From: Bacillota bacterium
GTDB taxonomy: Bacteria > Bacillota > Clostridia > Christensenellales > Aristaeellaceae
Assembly: GCA_023435435.1 (NCBI GenBank)
Contig: JAEYRW010000117.1
Span: forward strand, 1-39,582
DNA: 39,582 nt
Reading direction: 5' to 3'
Positions within the stretch are counted from its first letter, which is position 1. The number at the start of each line of letters is the position of its first letter. The position numbers and the translations under genes are program-made. Shown here one piece after another: positions 23,110 through 31,536 of this stretch. The notes below the pieces were generated by a model. It searched no databases and was not told the origin of the DNA. It saw nothing but the letters and a program-made list of their open reading frames with translations.

Positions 23110-24167
23110 GTGCCTTCCTCCGATCCGTTTTCAATGTCCGTCCCCTTTGCCCGCCGCGCAATGGTCAAGTGCGCGACGACCGTCATGAGCGCGCTCATGA
23201 TGAGCTGTGTATAGAAGCTCAACCCCCTCGATACGATCATCATCGGAAGCGTCAGCGCGCCGCTCAGGGGCGCAAAGACGGTAAGGAACAGCTTTTCCGA
23301 AATGCCCATGCCCCCCGGAAGCGGCAGCATATCCACCGCCACCGCGATGATGCCCTGCAAAAGGAGCACGGTTACAAAGCCCGTTCCGTGAAACCCGAAC
23401 GACCGGAACGTGAGATATGTCACGTTGAACAGCAAAAACCGCTGCACGAGGGTGATGAGAAACACCTTCCACACGACGCTTTTGTGCGCCCGGAAATAGC
23501 CCGCCACGTGGCCGTACTGCTCCATGGCGCCGTCAATTCTCTTCAGGTGTCGCTCCGGTCGCCGGATGAACCGCAATTTCCCGAGCCACGCGACGACCTG
23601 GCCGACAATGCTGTGCGCCAGCGTCGGGTGGAAAACGAGCAGAAGGAGGAATACGACTGTGAGGAGATTCAAAAAAAGCCCGAGCCAGCAAAGCCCCAGC
23701 ACCGGCGCGAGGTACGAGATGATTTTCGCCGGGCGCAGGATCAGCACCAGAACCCCCACCGCCACGAGCACGGCTTTGTAGGTGATGGTAACGATCATCA
23801 AAACCAGCGAGGCGACCGGCGTGGATATCTTATCCTTGCGCATGTAATAAAGCTGCATGGGCTGGCCACCCGTCGACGACGGCGTGATGCAGCTGAAGAA
23901 GAAGCCCACGAACGAATACAGCAGGCAGTGAAGGACCCGCACCTTTTGCCCCACCGTGTGGAGCATGTAACCGATGTTGACGGCCTCGCCGACGGTGAAT
24001 AGAAAGACGCACACCGCGGCCAGGATCCAGTAGCGCACGTCCGCGTTCTGGACATACCCCATGACCGCCTTGAGGTTCTGCCCGTGAAAGACCATCCAAA
24101 CGGTCGCCGCGAACACCAGAACCAAAAAGACAGCGTTGACAATTCCCTTCTTTTTTCCCATCCTCAT
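23106..24167 (-). CDS. YbhN/LPG-synthase-TM-like membrane protein
   Basis: A 353-residue polytopic protein (about 8 helices) of the lysylphosphatidylglycerol synthase transmembrane / UPF0104 group. Diagnostic motifs are ITPSSTGGQPMQLYYMRKD near residue 95-113 and LPLPGGMGISE near 300. Only the flippase-like membrane part is present; the aminoacyl-transferase domain of MprF is absent. It probably moves a lipid or lipid-linked molecule. The first ATG (24167) has only a weak GGCGGT site; an ATG six bases downstream has none with good spacing. The promoter lies at 24206-24234. The gene is coupled to the nitroreductase. Confidence 0.88.
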   Translation of the reverse strand: MRMGKKKGIVNAVFLVLVFAATVWMVFHGQNLKAVMGYVQNADVRYWILAAVCVFLFTVGEAVNIGYMLHTVGQKVRVLHCLLYSFVGFFFSCITPSSTGGQPMQLYYMRKDKISTPVASLVLMIVTITYKAVLVAVGVLVLILRPAKIISYLAPVLGLCWLGLFLNLLTVVFLLLLVFHPTLAHSIVGQVVAWLGKLRFIRRPERHLKRIDGAMEQYGHVAGYFRAHKSVVWKVFLITLVQRFLLFNVTYLTFRSFGFHGTGFVTVLLLQGIIAVAVDMLPLPGGMGISEKLFLTVFAPLSGALTLPMMIVSRGLSFYTQLIMSALMTVVAHLTIARRAKGTDIENGSEEGT

Positions 24168-24205
24168 ACCGCCCGCGTGAAATCCGGCGTCCCCGCCATG
24201 CCTTC

Positions 24206-24234
24206 ACTATAACACGGATTCGACGTTTTGTAAA
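24206..24234 (-). promoter_or_regulatory. Promoter of the YbhN-like/nitroreductase operon
   Basis: Minus strand TTTACA (24229-24234), 17-bp spacer, TATAGT (24206-24211), about 40 bp from the start codon. Confidence 0.7.
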
Positions 24235-24269
24235 ACCAAAATCCACACCTGTCCCGCGGCCGGAACCGG

Positions 24270-24298
24270 TTGCCGAACGCGCGCGCCCGTGGTAAAAT
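24270..24298 (+). promoter_or_regulatory. Promoter of the Cys-cluster protein gene
   Basis: TTGCCG (24270-24275), 17-bp spacer, TAAAAT (24293-24298), 35 bp before the ATG. Confidence 0.6.
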
Positions 24299-24333
24299 GT
24301 ACGTGAAATCCGATCCCGTCACGGAGGTGCGGC

Positions 24334-25428
24334 ATGAGGTGCACAGACATTGATCTTTCGTCGCTGACGCCCGTGGGAAGCATGGTCTGCGATTTTGCGG
24401 ACGGCGTTTTGCGTGCGACGACGGCGCGCGCCATTCACGACGCCGGATACAACATCCGGCGGGATCTGATCGCGTCGTACCTGGCCGTACCCGGGCAATA
24501 CCGGTTTCCGATGCGCGTCGATATGCGGGTCTCCATCGACGTGCCGGAGCTCCTCCTTCTGGTGGGGGCCGGACACGTGAGCTTCGGCTCTCCCTGGATG
24601 GAAAACCGGCGGATCGAAGACATTTCGTCGCCCGCCGGGAAGCCCCGGATTTTTGACAACCGCATCCCGTTTGACGAATTGATCGACCTGTCCGTCTTTT
24701 ACGGCACGGACGGCATGGAAATTCGGATCGGCGGCGCGGTGCGGTATGCCTCGGCCAAGGAGCGCTACATGCGTGCGGCGGACGGTTCCGGCCTCGCCAT
24801 CGGTATCAGCTGCACCAAGCGGGCAGACCTGGGCATCCACTCCCTGAAAATCACGGAATACGAAGGCGACGCGCCCGCCGTCCACACCGCGGAAGCGACT
24901 TCCCCTTCCCCCCGGCCGGAGGCGCAAAAGCCCACCTTTGAATCGTGCGTCGCGGGACTTCCACCGCGGATCATCTCGGAAATCGAACGGACGGACGCGT
25001 TCCTCAAGGCGCTCCCCCAGCTGAAATTCAAAAGGACCGTGGACAAAAGCGGCAACAAGATTACATACGTGGAATCAAAAAGAGGCGTCTCCTACGCCCT
25101 CTACCTGAGCGGGTCTGTGATGCACCACTCGATCCAGTTCTACATTGTCACCAATTGCGAGCCCGAAAAGTGGCACAGGAAATCAAACCCCATGGAGGCG
25201 CTGCTGGCCGCGATGGAGACGGACGCCCCCGCGCTTGCGAACCGCGTCTTTGAAAACCTCAACGAATGCGTCGGCTGCCGTGAACACTGTCTTGCAAAGA
25301 CCCCGTACGCCCACCGGTCGAAAACCAAGCTTACCTGCCACGGCCAGGCCGTCTTCAAAATGTGCCCCGCCGACTTTCAGGACGTGCGGGACTTCTTCCA
25401 TCATCTCAATCGACGCCCCGAAGCATAG
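24334..25428 (+). CDS. Unrecognised protein with C-terminal Cys cluster
   Basis: A 364-residue protein I cannot assign to a named family. The first ~185 residues are mostly beta-strands and may form a lectin- or concanavalin-like sandwich (residue runs such as VDMRVSIDVPELLLLVGAGH). A low-complexity Ala/Ser/Pro linker follows (~185-200). The C-terminal half is mixed and ends in a cysteine cluster, ECVGCREHC, then TCHG and KMC within about 40 residues. That cluster could hold zinc or an iron-sulfur cluster. No signal peptide or membrane helix. GGAGGTG just before the ATG makes translation very likely. It stands alone between its own promoter and terminator. A DNA- or sugar-sensing role is only a guess. 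Confidence 0.75.
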   Translation: MRCTDIDLSSLTPVGSMVCDFADGVLRATTARAIHDAGYNIRRDLIASYLAVPGQYRFPMRVDMRVSIDVPELLLLVGAGHVSFGSPWMENRRIEDISSPAGKPRIFDNRIPFDELIDLSVFYGTDGMEIRIGGAVRYASAKERYMRAADGSGLAIGISCTKRADLGIHSLKITEYEGDAPAVHTAEATSPSPRPEAQKPTFESCVAGLPPRIISEIERTDAFLKALPQLKFKRTVDKSGNKITYVESKRGVSYALYLSGSVMHHSIQFYIVTNCEPEKWHRKSNPMEALLAAMETDAPALANRVFENLNECVGCREHCLAKTPYAHRSKTKLTCHGQAVFKMCPADFQDVRDFFHHLNRRPEA

Positions 25429-25432
25429 AGAA

Positions 25433-25471
25433 ACAGCGCCCCGGATCGATTCCGGGACGCTGTTCTTTTTT
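25433..25471. terminator. Bidirectional terminator
   Basis: A 13-bp stem with one mismatch (25433-25445 with 25451-25463), loop TCGAT, then TTCTTTTTT on the plus strand. On the minus strand TTTCTCT follows. It ends the Cys-cluster gene and the long minus-strand operon. Confidence 0.93.
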
Positions 25472-25477
25472 GGGAGA

Positions 25478-26311
25478 TTACAGCTTAAGCACGTTCTTGA
25501 TGTACGCGCGGGAAATTTCCGCCGAATTGTAGTTGCAGATTTCGGGGTTGTCCAGCTCCACGCAAAGGACGCCGTCGTAGCCCTTCTTTTTGAGAGCGGC
25601 CACAAAGCCCTTGAAATTCACTGTGCCCAGCCCCAGCGCCCGGAACGCGCCCATCTTGCCGCGCGTTTCCTCAACCTCGTGCGCCGGATCGACGTCCTTC
25701 AGGTGGACGTAGCCGATGCGTTCGCCATAGGTCTCGGCAAGCTCCACAACGTCGATGCCCGCGAGGGTGGAATGGGCGGTGTCGAAGCAGAACGACACAT
25801 AAGCGGGATCGGTCTTTTCCGCGAAAGAATCGATCTGCGCGCGGTCAAACACCAGCGTGCCGTAGTGGGGATGGAAGCACAGCGTGACGCCCTTTCCCTT
25901 GGCGTATTTGCCGATGCGGTTGGAAAGCTCGGCCATTGCGCCCACCCCTTCTTCGTCAAGGGGCCGCTCCTTGGGGCCCTCCCGGAAGCCGGCGTGCTGG
26001 CAATTGAACCACTTGCCGCCGATGGCCGCCAAAAAGTCGATCTGCTTGATGGAGCGCTCGTAGTCCTCCTCGAGATTGTCGCCCCGGAAGTGGCCGTACA
26101 CGTTTACAAGGGGCAGCTTGTACTTGTCGCAGATGTCCTTGCAGACCTGCGGGTCCGGGAAAAAGTCGGCGATGAACGCAAAGTTCTCCGCGCAGTCGTA
26201 GCCCAGGTACGCAATTTCTTTGGTCGCCTGCTCAAACGCGCGCACGCCCTGTTCGGGGGTGGCGTTGGGGCCCAGGAGCATCCAGGTCCAGCCGGTATAT
26301 GCGGTTTTCAT
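25478..26311 (-). CDS. Sugar-phosphate isomerase/epimerase-like TIM barrel
   Basis: A 277-residue xylose-isomerase-like TIM barrel. Motifs include VNVYGHF, TLCFHPHYGT, FCFDTAHS (metal Asp/His), YVHLKDVDP (His) and GVLCVELDN (Glu). Relatives include IolE-type inosose dehydratase, hydroxypyruvate isomerase, and the DgpC subunit of C-glycoside lyases. The pairing with two Gfo/Idh/MocA oxidoreductases upstream (15 nt gap) favours a role in inositol or keto-sugar chemistry. AAGGGAG precedes the ATG. It is the last gene of the operon that starts with the ABC importer. Confidence 0.9.
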   Translation of the reverse strand: MKTAYTGWTWMLLGPNATPEQGVRAFEQATKEIAYLGYDCAENFAFIADFFPDPQVCKDICDKYKLPLVNVYGHFRGDNLEEDYERSIKQIDFLAAIGGKWFNCQHAGFREGPKERPLDEEGVGAMAELSNRIGKYAKGKGVTLCFHPHYGTLVFDRAQIDSFAEKTDPAYVSFCFDTAHSTLAGIDVVELAETYGERIGYVHLKDVDPAHEVEETRGKMGAFRALGLGTVNFKGFVAALKKKGYDGVLCVELDNPEICNYNSAEISRAYIKNVLKL

Positions 26312-26326
26312 TTTGGTTTCTCCCTT

Positions 26327-27520
26327 CTAGTCGAGGATTCCGTGCATGGGGTTGTTCTTCATGGGCATGGCGCGCTCGTACTTGGTCTTGAGCGGCAGAT
26401 ATCTGCCCTCCTTGGAGGACTTCTCAAAGCCCGTGAGGATTTCGAGCACGTGGTGCTGCTGCTGGAAGTTGGCGCGGAATTCGCGCTTCGTCTCGATGGC
26501 CTTGCACATGTCGCAAAGGCCCAGCGCGCGGCTGTTCTCCTTATAGTCGAACATGAGGGGCATCTCCTTGAAGCCAAGGAAAGGGTCCTTCGCCCGCTCG
26601 AGGAAGCCCGGATCGCCGAACTTCATGCGCTCCTGATCCTCGGGCCGGAAGAGCCTGATGGGCCCGCCGAACGTATTCGGGTCGGGTACGAGCAAGGTTC
26701 CCTTTGTGCCGTAAATCTCAAAGCGCGCCTGATTGAAGGGCGAATAGTACACGTCGAACGTCGTGAAGATGGTGCCGATGGCGCCCGAGGAGAACTGGAG
26801 GGTCCCCGTGAGGTACGTGTCCACGTCCACGTCAACGACCTCGCCGTAGTGGGGCTGGGAGGTAATGAGCCGCTTGTCGAAGGACTTCTTGGTCTTCCCC
26901 ATGATGCCATCCACCTGCCCCAGCAGGTTCACCAGCGCCGTTATGTAGTAGGGACCCATGTCCATCATGGGACCGCCGCCGCGCTTGTAGTAGAAGTCCG
27001 GGTCGGGATGCCATGTCTCGTGGCCGTGGCAGATCATGAAGCACGCGGCGCCGATGGGTTCGCCGATCAGGCCGTCGTCGATGAGCTTGCGGCAGGTCTG
27101 AATGCCCGCGCCCATGAAGGTATCCGGCGCGCCACCCATGAAAAGGCCCGTTTTTTGGGCCAGCTCTACCAGCTCGTCGCCTTCCTCCATGTCGGCCGCC
27201 AGCGGCTTCTCGGAAAAAACATGCTTTCCGTGTAAAAGCGCCTGCTTGGTGACCTCATAGTGCTCGTAGGGGCGCGTGATGTTGAGGACGACGTCCACCG
27301 CCGGATCGTCGAAGGCCTCGTACATATCCTTGTAGATCTTGGGGATTGCACACTTGAAACCCTTTTCCTGCTGCTCCTTGACGAATTGGACGCCCTTTTC
27401 CGCGCGCGCCGGAATGAGGTCGCAGACGCCGACGAGGCTGACTTCCTTGAAGGTCTCCGTAAGGTTCTTGAGGTAAATGCCGCTGATGGCGCCCACGCCG
27501 ATCATTGCGATGTTGACCAT
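26327..27520 (-). CDS. Gfo/Idh/MocA-family oxidoreductase 1
   Basis: A 397-residue NAD(P)-dependent sugar or inositol dehydrogenase-type protein. The Rossmann loop GVGAISG is at residues 8-14 and the family EKP at 104-106 (SEKPLA). The segment GGGPMMDMGPYYITALVNLLG replaces the more usual D-x-G-x-H catalytic pattern by Tyr, seen in one subgroup of the family. It probably oxidises a sugar hydroxyl. The ATG at 27520 has GGGAGG in front; a longer reading from 27553 lacks one. It lies 20 nt after the second oxidoreductase. Confidence 0.9.
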   Translation of the reverse strand: MVNIAMIGVGAISGIYLKNLTETFKEVSLVGVCDLIPARAEKGVQFVKEQQEKGFKCAIPKIYKDMYEAFDDPAVDVVLNITRPYEHYEVTKQALLHGKHVFSEKPLAADMEEGDELVELAQKTGLFMGGAPDTFMGAGIQTCRKLIDDGLIGEPIGAACFMICHGHETWHPDPDFYYKRGGGPMMDMGPYYITALVNLLGQVDGIMGKTKKSFDKRLITSQPHYGEVVDVDVDTYLTGTLQFSSGAIGTIFTTFDVYYSPFNQARFEIYGTKGTLLVPDPNTFGGPIRLFRPEDQERMKFGDPGFLERAKDPFLGFKEMPLMFDYKENSRALGLCDMCKAIETKREFRANFQQQHHVLEILTGFEKSSKEGRYLPLKTKYERAMPMKNNPMHGILD

Positions 27521-27540
27521 TTGGCTTCCTCCCTGTGATT

Positions 27541-28629
27541 TCAGATTCTGCATTTGAGCCCATGCCCCACCCGCACGGATTCAAAGATCGCGTCCACGAT
27601 CTTCATCACGCGCAGGGATTCGGCCTGCTTCACGATCTGCTTTTCTTCCCCGTCCAATACCTTCACGATGTTTTTGTAGTAGTCCGACCAGTCGGTTTCC
27701 ACCTCCGGCAGCGGGAGAACCTGGGTGGTGTGCGCCGGACGCGGAGCCATTGTGCGGGTGGGGCCCGCCTCGGTGTACACGATGTCGTCCGCCCACTCCA
27801 TTTTCGCGTCGGTGTTGAGCTTCACCATCTTTCCGCCGCATGCCCAGTCGTCGATCTGCATGGTCCCGTCCACGCAGGTGACGTGCCAGCGCGGCTGGTT
27901 GATGAAGCAATTGGTGGCCATTTCAAGGATCACGGAGACGCCGTTGTCGAACCGGAAAAACAGCTTGATGTTGTCGTCGATGTCGACGGGCGGTTCCTCC
28001 GTGGCATCCTTGGTGAAGATCGAATGCAGGTGCGCGTCCACCGAGACGACTTTGTTTTCCGGGAACAGCATGACCATTTGGTCGATGAGGTGCACCGCCC
28101 AGTCGTACACCATGCCGCCGCCGTTCTTCTTGTAGCCGCGCCAGCCGTGCATCGCCCCGCGGGAACCCTGCACGCGGCTTTCGATGGCGTAGGGCTTCCC
28201 GATGATCCCGGATTTCAGCACTTCCTGCACGATCCGGTAGTCCCGGTCCCACCGCCTGTTCTGGTGCACTGTGAAGAGTTTTTTCGTTTCCCTTGAGGCC
28301 GCGATGATTTCATCGAGCTCCGCCGCGTCCATGGTCACGGGCTTTTCACAGATGACGTTCTTCCCGGCCCGCAGGCAGGCGATGGAAAGCGGCTTGTGGA
28401 AATTGTTGGGCGTTGCGATGGTCACGAGCTCCACCTCCGGGTCCGCGAGGAGCGCCTCGAGGGAGGCATAGGCCGTGAGCCCCAGCCCTTCCGCCTTCTC
28501 GCGCGCCTCCGCGCGGATGTCCCACACGCCCTTTGTCCTGATTTGCGGAATTTTCGCCTTGACGTTCTCGTAATGCCACCCGCCCATGCCGCCAAACCCG
28601 ATGATCGCGTGAATATGTGTCAAAAACAT
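27541..28629 (-). CDS. Gfo/Idh/MocA-family oxidoreductase 2
   Basis: A 362-residue paralogue of its neighbour. The Rossmann motif GFGGMG is at residues 11-16, ICEKPVTM puts the EKP at 95-97, and YDWAVHLIDQM gives the classic Asp/His pair. It shares little direct similarity with oxidoreductase 1 apart from the fold, so the two probably act on different positions or steps. The ATG at 28629 is preceded by a run of G but with short spacing; a TTG at 28623 would have better spacing, so the exact start is uncertain by two codons. It follows the small membrane protein by 37 nt, within the same operon. Confidence 0.9.
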   Translation of the reverse strand: MFLTHIHAIIGFGGMGGWHYENVKAKIPQIRTKGVWDIRAEAREKAEGLGLTAYASLEALLADPEVELVTIATPNNFHKPLSIACLRAGKNVICEKPVTMDAAELDEIIAASRETKKLFTVHQNRRWDRDYRIVQEVLKSGIIGKPYAIESRVQGSRGAMHGWRGYKKNGGGMVYDWAVHLIDQMVMLFPENKVVSVDAHLHSIFTKDATEEPPVDIDDNIKLFFRFDNGVSVILEMATNCFINQPRWHVTCVDGTMQIDDWACGGKMVKLNTDAKMEWADDIVYTEAGPTRTMAPRPAHTTQVLPLPEVETDWSDYYKNIVKVLDGEEKQIVKQAESLRVMKIVDAIFESVRVGHGLKCRI

Positions 28630-28666
28630 CCCCCCCATCCGTATCGCACCGGTTCCCCAACCGGAT

Positions 28667-29014
28667 TTAATATGTGTGGATGACCAGCTGAAAGGCCGCG
28701 TAAGCCACGGCCAGTCCCCCCGTGATGATGAGAAACGACTTCGGCAGCCAGATTTTCTGCTTGAGCATCGCGCGCTCAAAAAGATGCTGCCCGCCGATGA
28801 TGGCGCCGAACATCAAAATCGAAACGGCAATGAAGGAAACCTGCTGAATCCAGGCCTTCGCAAGCCAATAGACGTCCGTTGAGAGCCCCACGACCAAGCG
28901 CATCATCTGCGCGAACGCCCACACCGCGAAAAACGCAATAACCGCATCCAGTAACGCGTAGGCGTGCGAGAGCAGCTTGCGCCCGGTTTCGTTCCTTTTC
29001 TCAGTATGGGTCAT
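28667..29014 (-). CDS. Small three-helix membrane protein
   Basis: A 115-residue protein of unknown family. About three membrane helices are visible (AYALLDAVIAFFAVWAFAQM; VSFIAVSILMFGAIIGG; FLIITGGLAVAYAAFQLVI). A charged N-terminus precedes them. The ATG at 29014 has GGAGGG upstream and overlaps the preceding gene's 3' end by 14 nt, so it is translated with it. The position between the importer and the oxidoreductases suggests a link to transport or the membrane, but no function is established. Confidence 0.75.
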   Translation of the reverse strand: MTHTEKRNETGRKLLSHAYALLDAVIAFFAVWAFAQMMRLVVGLSTDVYWLAKAWIQQVSFIAVSILMFGAIIGGQHLFERAMLKQKIWLPKSFLIITGGLAVAYAAFQLVIHTY

Positions 29015-29396
29015 GGAGATACTCCCTCCTTTCCCATTCCGTCCGGATTGCCTTGAGATCGTCGAGCACCGCCTTGCGCGCCGACTCGCTCTCGAACACG
29101 GGCGCGCCTTTCGCAAACGCAATCACGCGATTCATGCGCTTTAAATATCCCGCGTTGGCGCGCGATTTGGCGCGCTCAATCCGCGCCGCGTCGGCGCCGC
29201 GCTCCTTCATCCGCGCGATAAACCGCACGCGCTTTTCACACCAGCGCGCCGGCACCAGGCGGGTATCGAGAATGTATCCCATGTCCTCGGTGTCGTTGTG
29301 GAGAAACCACTCGATGCACTTTTGGGAGTAGAAGTACGCGCCGACGCAGGCGAGCCCCAGCAGAAGCACGGCGACGAGGAGTTCGATTCCTATCAT
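29001..29396 (-). CDS. Small single-helix membrane protein
   Basis: A 131-residue protein of unknown family. One N-terminal membrane helix (IGIELLVAVLLLGLACVGAYFY) is followed by a basic, Arg-rich helical domain (residues ~45-131), probably cytoplasmic. Together with the overlapping 115-residue gene it forms a two-protein membrane pair. It starts 60 nt downstream of the ATPase gene, with a GGGGGA binding site that may be hidden in a hairpin at 29403-29423. Confidence 0.75.
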   Translation of the reverse strand: MIGIELLVAVLLLGLACVGAYFYSQKCIEWFLHNDTEDMGYILDTRLVPARWCEKRVRFIARMKERGADAARIERAKSRANAGYLKRMNRVIAFAKGAPVFESESARKAVLDDLKAIRTEWERREYLHDPY

Positions 29397-29402
29397 GTCT
29401 GT

Positions 29403-29423
29403 CCCCCGCGTAGAAATCGGGGG
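29403..29423 (-). promoter_or_regulatory. Hairpin covering a ribosome binding site
   Basis: CCCCCG and CGGGGG pair around a 9-nt loop. On the minus-strand transcript the second arm contains the G-rich site of the 131-residue gene, so folding could reduce its translation relative to the importer. It has no T-run, so it is not a terminator. Confidence 0.45.
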
Positions 29424-29455
29424 AAGGCGGATGCCTTGAACCCCCGTCCCAGTGA

Positions 29456-30475
29456 TTATACGCGCAATACCCCTGCAAGATCAAGCTCGTCCGCGCGATG
29501 GCAGGCGACAAAATGCCCGGGCGCGCTTTCGCGGTATTCCGGCCGCTCGGCCTTGCACCGATCCTCGGCGTACCGGCAGCGCGGGTGGAAATAGCAGCCG
29601 CTCGGCGGCTTGGCCGGGTTCGGCGTTTCGCCTTCGAGCAGAATTTTCTGCCGCTTGATGCGCGGGTCCGCGATGGGCTTGGCGGACAGGAGCGCCTCCG
29701 TGTAGGGGTGCAGCGGTTTTCTGAAAATCTCGTCGCTGGTGGCCAGTTCCACCATCTTCCCGACGTACATCACGCCCACGCGGTCCGAGATGTGCTGGAT
29801 GACGGAAAGATCGTGGGAAATGAACATGTACGAGAGGTTCAGCCGCTCCTGCAATTTTTGCAAAAGGTTGATGACCTGCGCCTGCACCGACACGTCCAGC
29901 GCCGAAACCGCCTCGTCGCATACGATGAAGCGCGGCGTGGTCGCCAGGGCGCGGGCAATGCCGACCCTTTGGCGCTGTCCGCCCGAAAACGCGTGGGGGT
30001 ACCGCTCCAGATGCCGGGGATTGAGGCCTACCAGGTCGAGCAGTTCCTTCACCCGTTCGGTGATCTCGCTCTTGGACATCTTGACATTGTACTTGAGGGG
30101 TTCGCCGATGATGTCCTTGATGATCATGCGCGGGTTGAGCGACGCATAGGGATCCTGAAAAATCATCTGCATGTCGCGCCGGATGTCGCGCAGCTGCTTC
30201 CCGCTCAACTGGAACACATCCTGCGTCTTTCCGTTTCGGTCGACGAAATCGCAGACCCCGGCCGTGGGCTGCACGGCCCTGAGGAGCGTCCGCCCGAGGG
30301 TCGTCTTCCCGCAGCCGGATTCGCCCACGATGCCGATGGTCTCGCCCTCGCGCACATAGACGTCCACGTCGTCCACCGCGTACACGTCGCCCACATGCCT
30401 CTTCAGGAACGAGGAATTGATTGGAAAGTATTTTTTGACGCCCTTCGCGTCGAGTATGACACGCTTTTCTTCCAT
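29456..30475 (-). CDS. Peptide/oligosaccharide ABC importer, ATPase 2 (DppF/OppF type)
   Basis: A 339-residue ATPase of the Opp/Dpp group. Walker A GESGCGKTT is at residues 51-59, the ABC signature FSGGQRQRVGIARAL near 165, and the Walker B/D-loop DEAVSALDVS (the usual Pro after DE is Ala). The C-terminal Oligo_HPY segment contains SGCYFHPRCRYAE. It pairs with ATPase 1 to power import. AAGGAAGGG precedes the ATG; an upstream in-frame start overlaps ATPase 1 and is rejected. It follows ATPase 1 by 23 nt. Confidence 0.94.
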   Translation of the reverse strand: MEEKRVILDAKGVKKYFPINSSFLKRHVGDVYAVDDVDVYVREGETIGIVGESGCGKTTLGRTLLRAVQPTAGVCDFVDRNGKTQDVFQLSGKQLRDIRRDMQMIFQDPYASLNPRMIIKDIIGEPLKYNVKMSKSEITERVKELLDLVGLNPRHLERYPHAFSGGQRQRVGIARALATTPRFIVCDEAVSALDVSVQAQVINLLQKLQERLNLSYMFISHDLSVIQHISDRVGVMYVGKMVELATSDEIFRKPLHPYTEALLSAKPIADPRIKRQKILLEGETPNPAKPPSGCYFHPRCRYAEDRCKAERPEYRESAPGHFVACHRADELDLAGVLRV

Positions 30476-30498
30476 GCTTCCCTTCCTTTCCTCTTTCG

Positions 30499-31524
30499 TC
30501 AGGGCCTGAGGGCCTCGTCGAGCACGCAGCGCACCTTGTGGCCGTCGCCGATGTCGACAAGCGGAATGTCCGCCACGTTGCACTTGCCGTCGATGCGGGA
30601 TTTGCAGCGCGAGTAAAACCCGCAGCCGGGCTTCATGTTCATGGGGTACGGAACCGTGCCTTCAATGACCTCGAGCTCGCTCTTCGCCTTTCGCGTCACC
30701 GACGGAATGGACTGGAGAAGCGCGATGGTGTAAGGATGCTTGGGGTTGTGGAACAGCGTGTCCACGTCCGTATACTCCACCACCCGGCCCAGATACATGA
30801 CCGCCACCTCGTCGGACATCTCCGCGATGACGCCGAGGTCGTGGGTGATGAAGATGACCGCGGAATTGAATTCGCGCTTTAGCCGGTTCATAAGCTCGAG
30901 CACCTGGGCCTGCACCGTCACGTCCAGGGCCGTGGTCGGCTCGTCGGCGATGAGGATCGCGGGGTTGCACGAGAGCGCCATGGCGATCATGGCCCTTTGG
31001 CGCATGCCGCCGGAAAGCTGGTGGGGATATTCGTCGAGCCGCTGCTCGGGATTGTTCATGCCAACCTCCGCAAGCGCCTTGAGGGCGATCTGGCGCGCCT
31101 TTTTGGGGTCGGCCTCCGCATGCAGAAGGATGCCCTCGCACAGCTGGTTGGCAATGGTGTGCACCGGCGAAAACGCCTTCATGGGCTCCTGGAAGATCAT
31201 GCCGATGTCGCCGCCGCGGATGGAGCGGATCTCGTGTCCGTTTTTGGGGAGCTTGACGATATCGATGGGCCTGCTCAGAGGTTTGCGGTCCTTCTTATGA
31301 AGAAGAATCTCGCCCGTCACCTTCCCCGGATGGGGCACGATGCCCATGAGCGCTTGGTTGGTCACCGATTTCCCGCAGCCGGATTCGCCCACGATGCCCA
31401 GCGTCTTTCCTTCGCGCACCACGAAGTCCACGCCGTCGACGGCCTTGAGAAGGCCCTCGTCCAATTGAAAGTGTACCTTTAAGTCCTTGACCTCCAGGAG
31501 GATATCGCTTCGATTCTCTGCCAC
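30499..31524 (-). CDS. Peptide/oligosaccharide ABC importer, ATPase 1 (DppD/OppD type)
   Basis: A 341-residue ATPase. Walker A GESGCGKS is at residues 46-53, signature LSGGMRQRAMIAMAL near 180, Walker B ADEPTTALDVT, and the C-terminal PGCGFYSRCKSR of the Oligo_HPY domain. The start is GTG with GGAGGG six bases upstream. It sits 12 nt after permease 2. Confidence 0.94.
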   Translation of the reverse strand: MAENRSDILLEVKDLKVHFQLDEGLLKAVDGVDFVVREGKTLGIVGESGCGKSVTNQALMGIVPHPGKVTGEILLHKKDRKPLSRPIDIVKLPKNGHEIRSIRGGDIGMIFQEPMKAFSPVHTIANQLCEGILLHAEADPKKARQIALKALAEVGMNNPEQRLDEYPHQLSGGMRQRAMIAMALSCNPAILIADEPTTALDVTVQAQVLELMNRLKREFNSAVIFITHDLGVIAEMSDEVAVMYLGRVVEYTDVDTLFHNPKHPYTIALLQSIPSVTRKAKSELEVIEGTVPYPMNMKPGCGFYSRCKSRIDGKCNVADIPLVDIGDGHKVRCVLDEALRP

Positions 31525-31536
31525 TTCGTTCCCTCC

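Noticed and set aside
25145..27235. 696-residue open frame opposite the TIM barrel and oxidoreductase genes
   Set aside because: It runs through three well-supported genes on the other strand and has no domain, so it is a shadow of GC-rich codon use.
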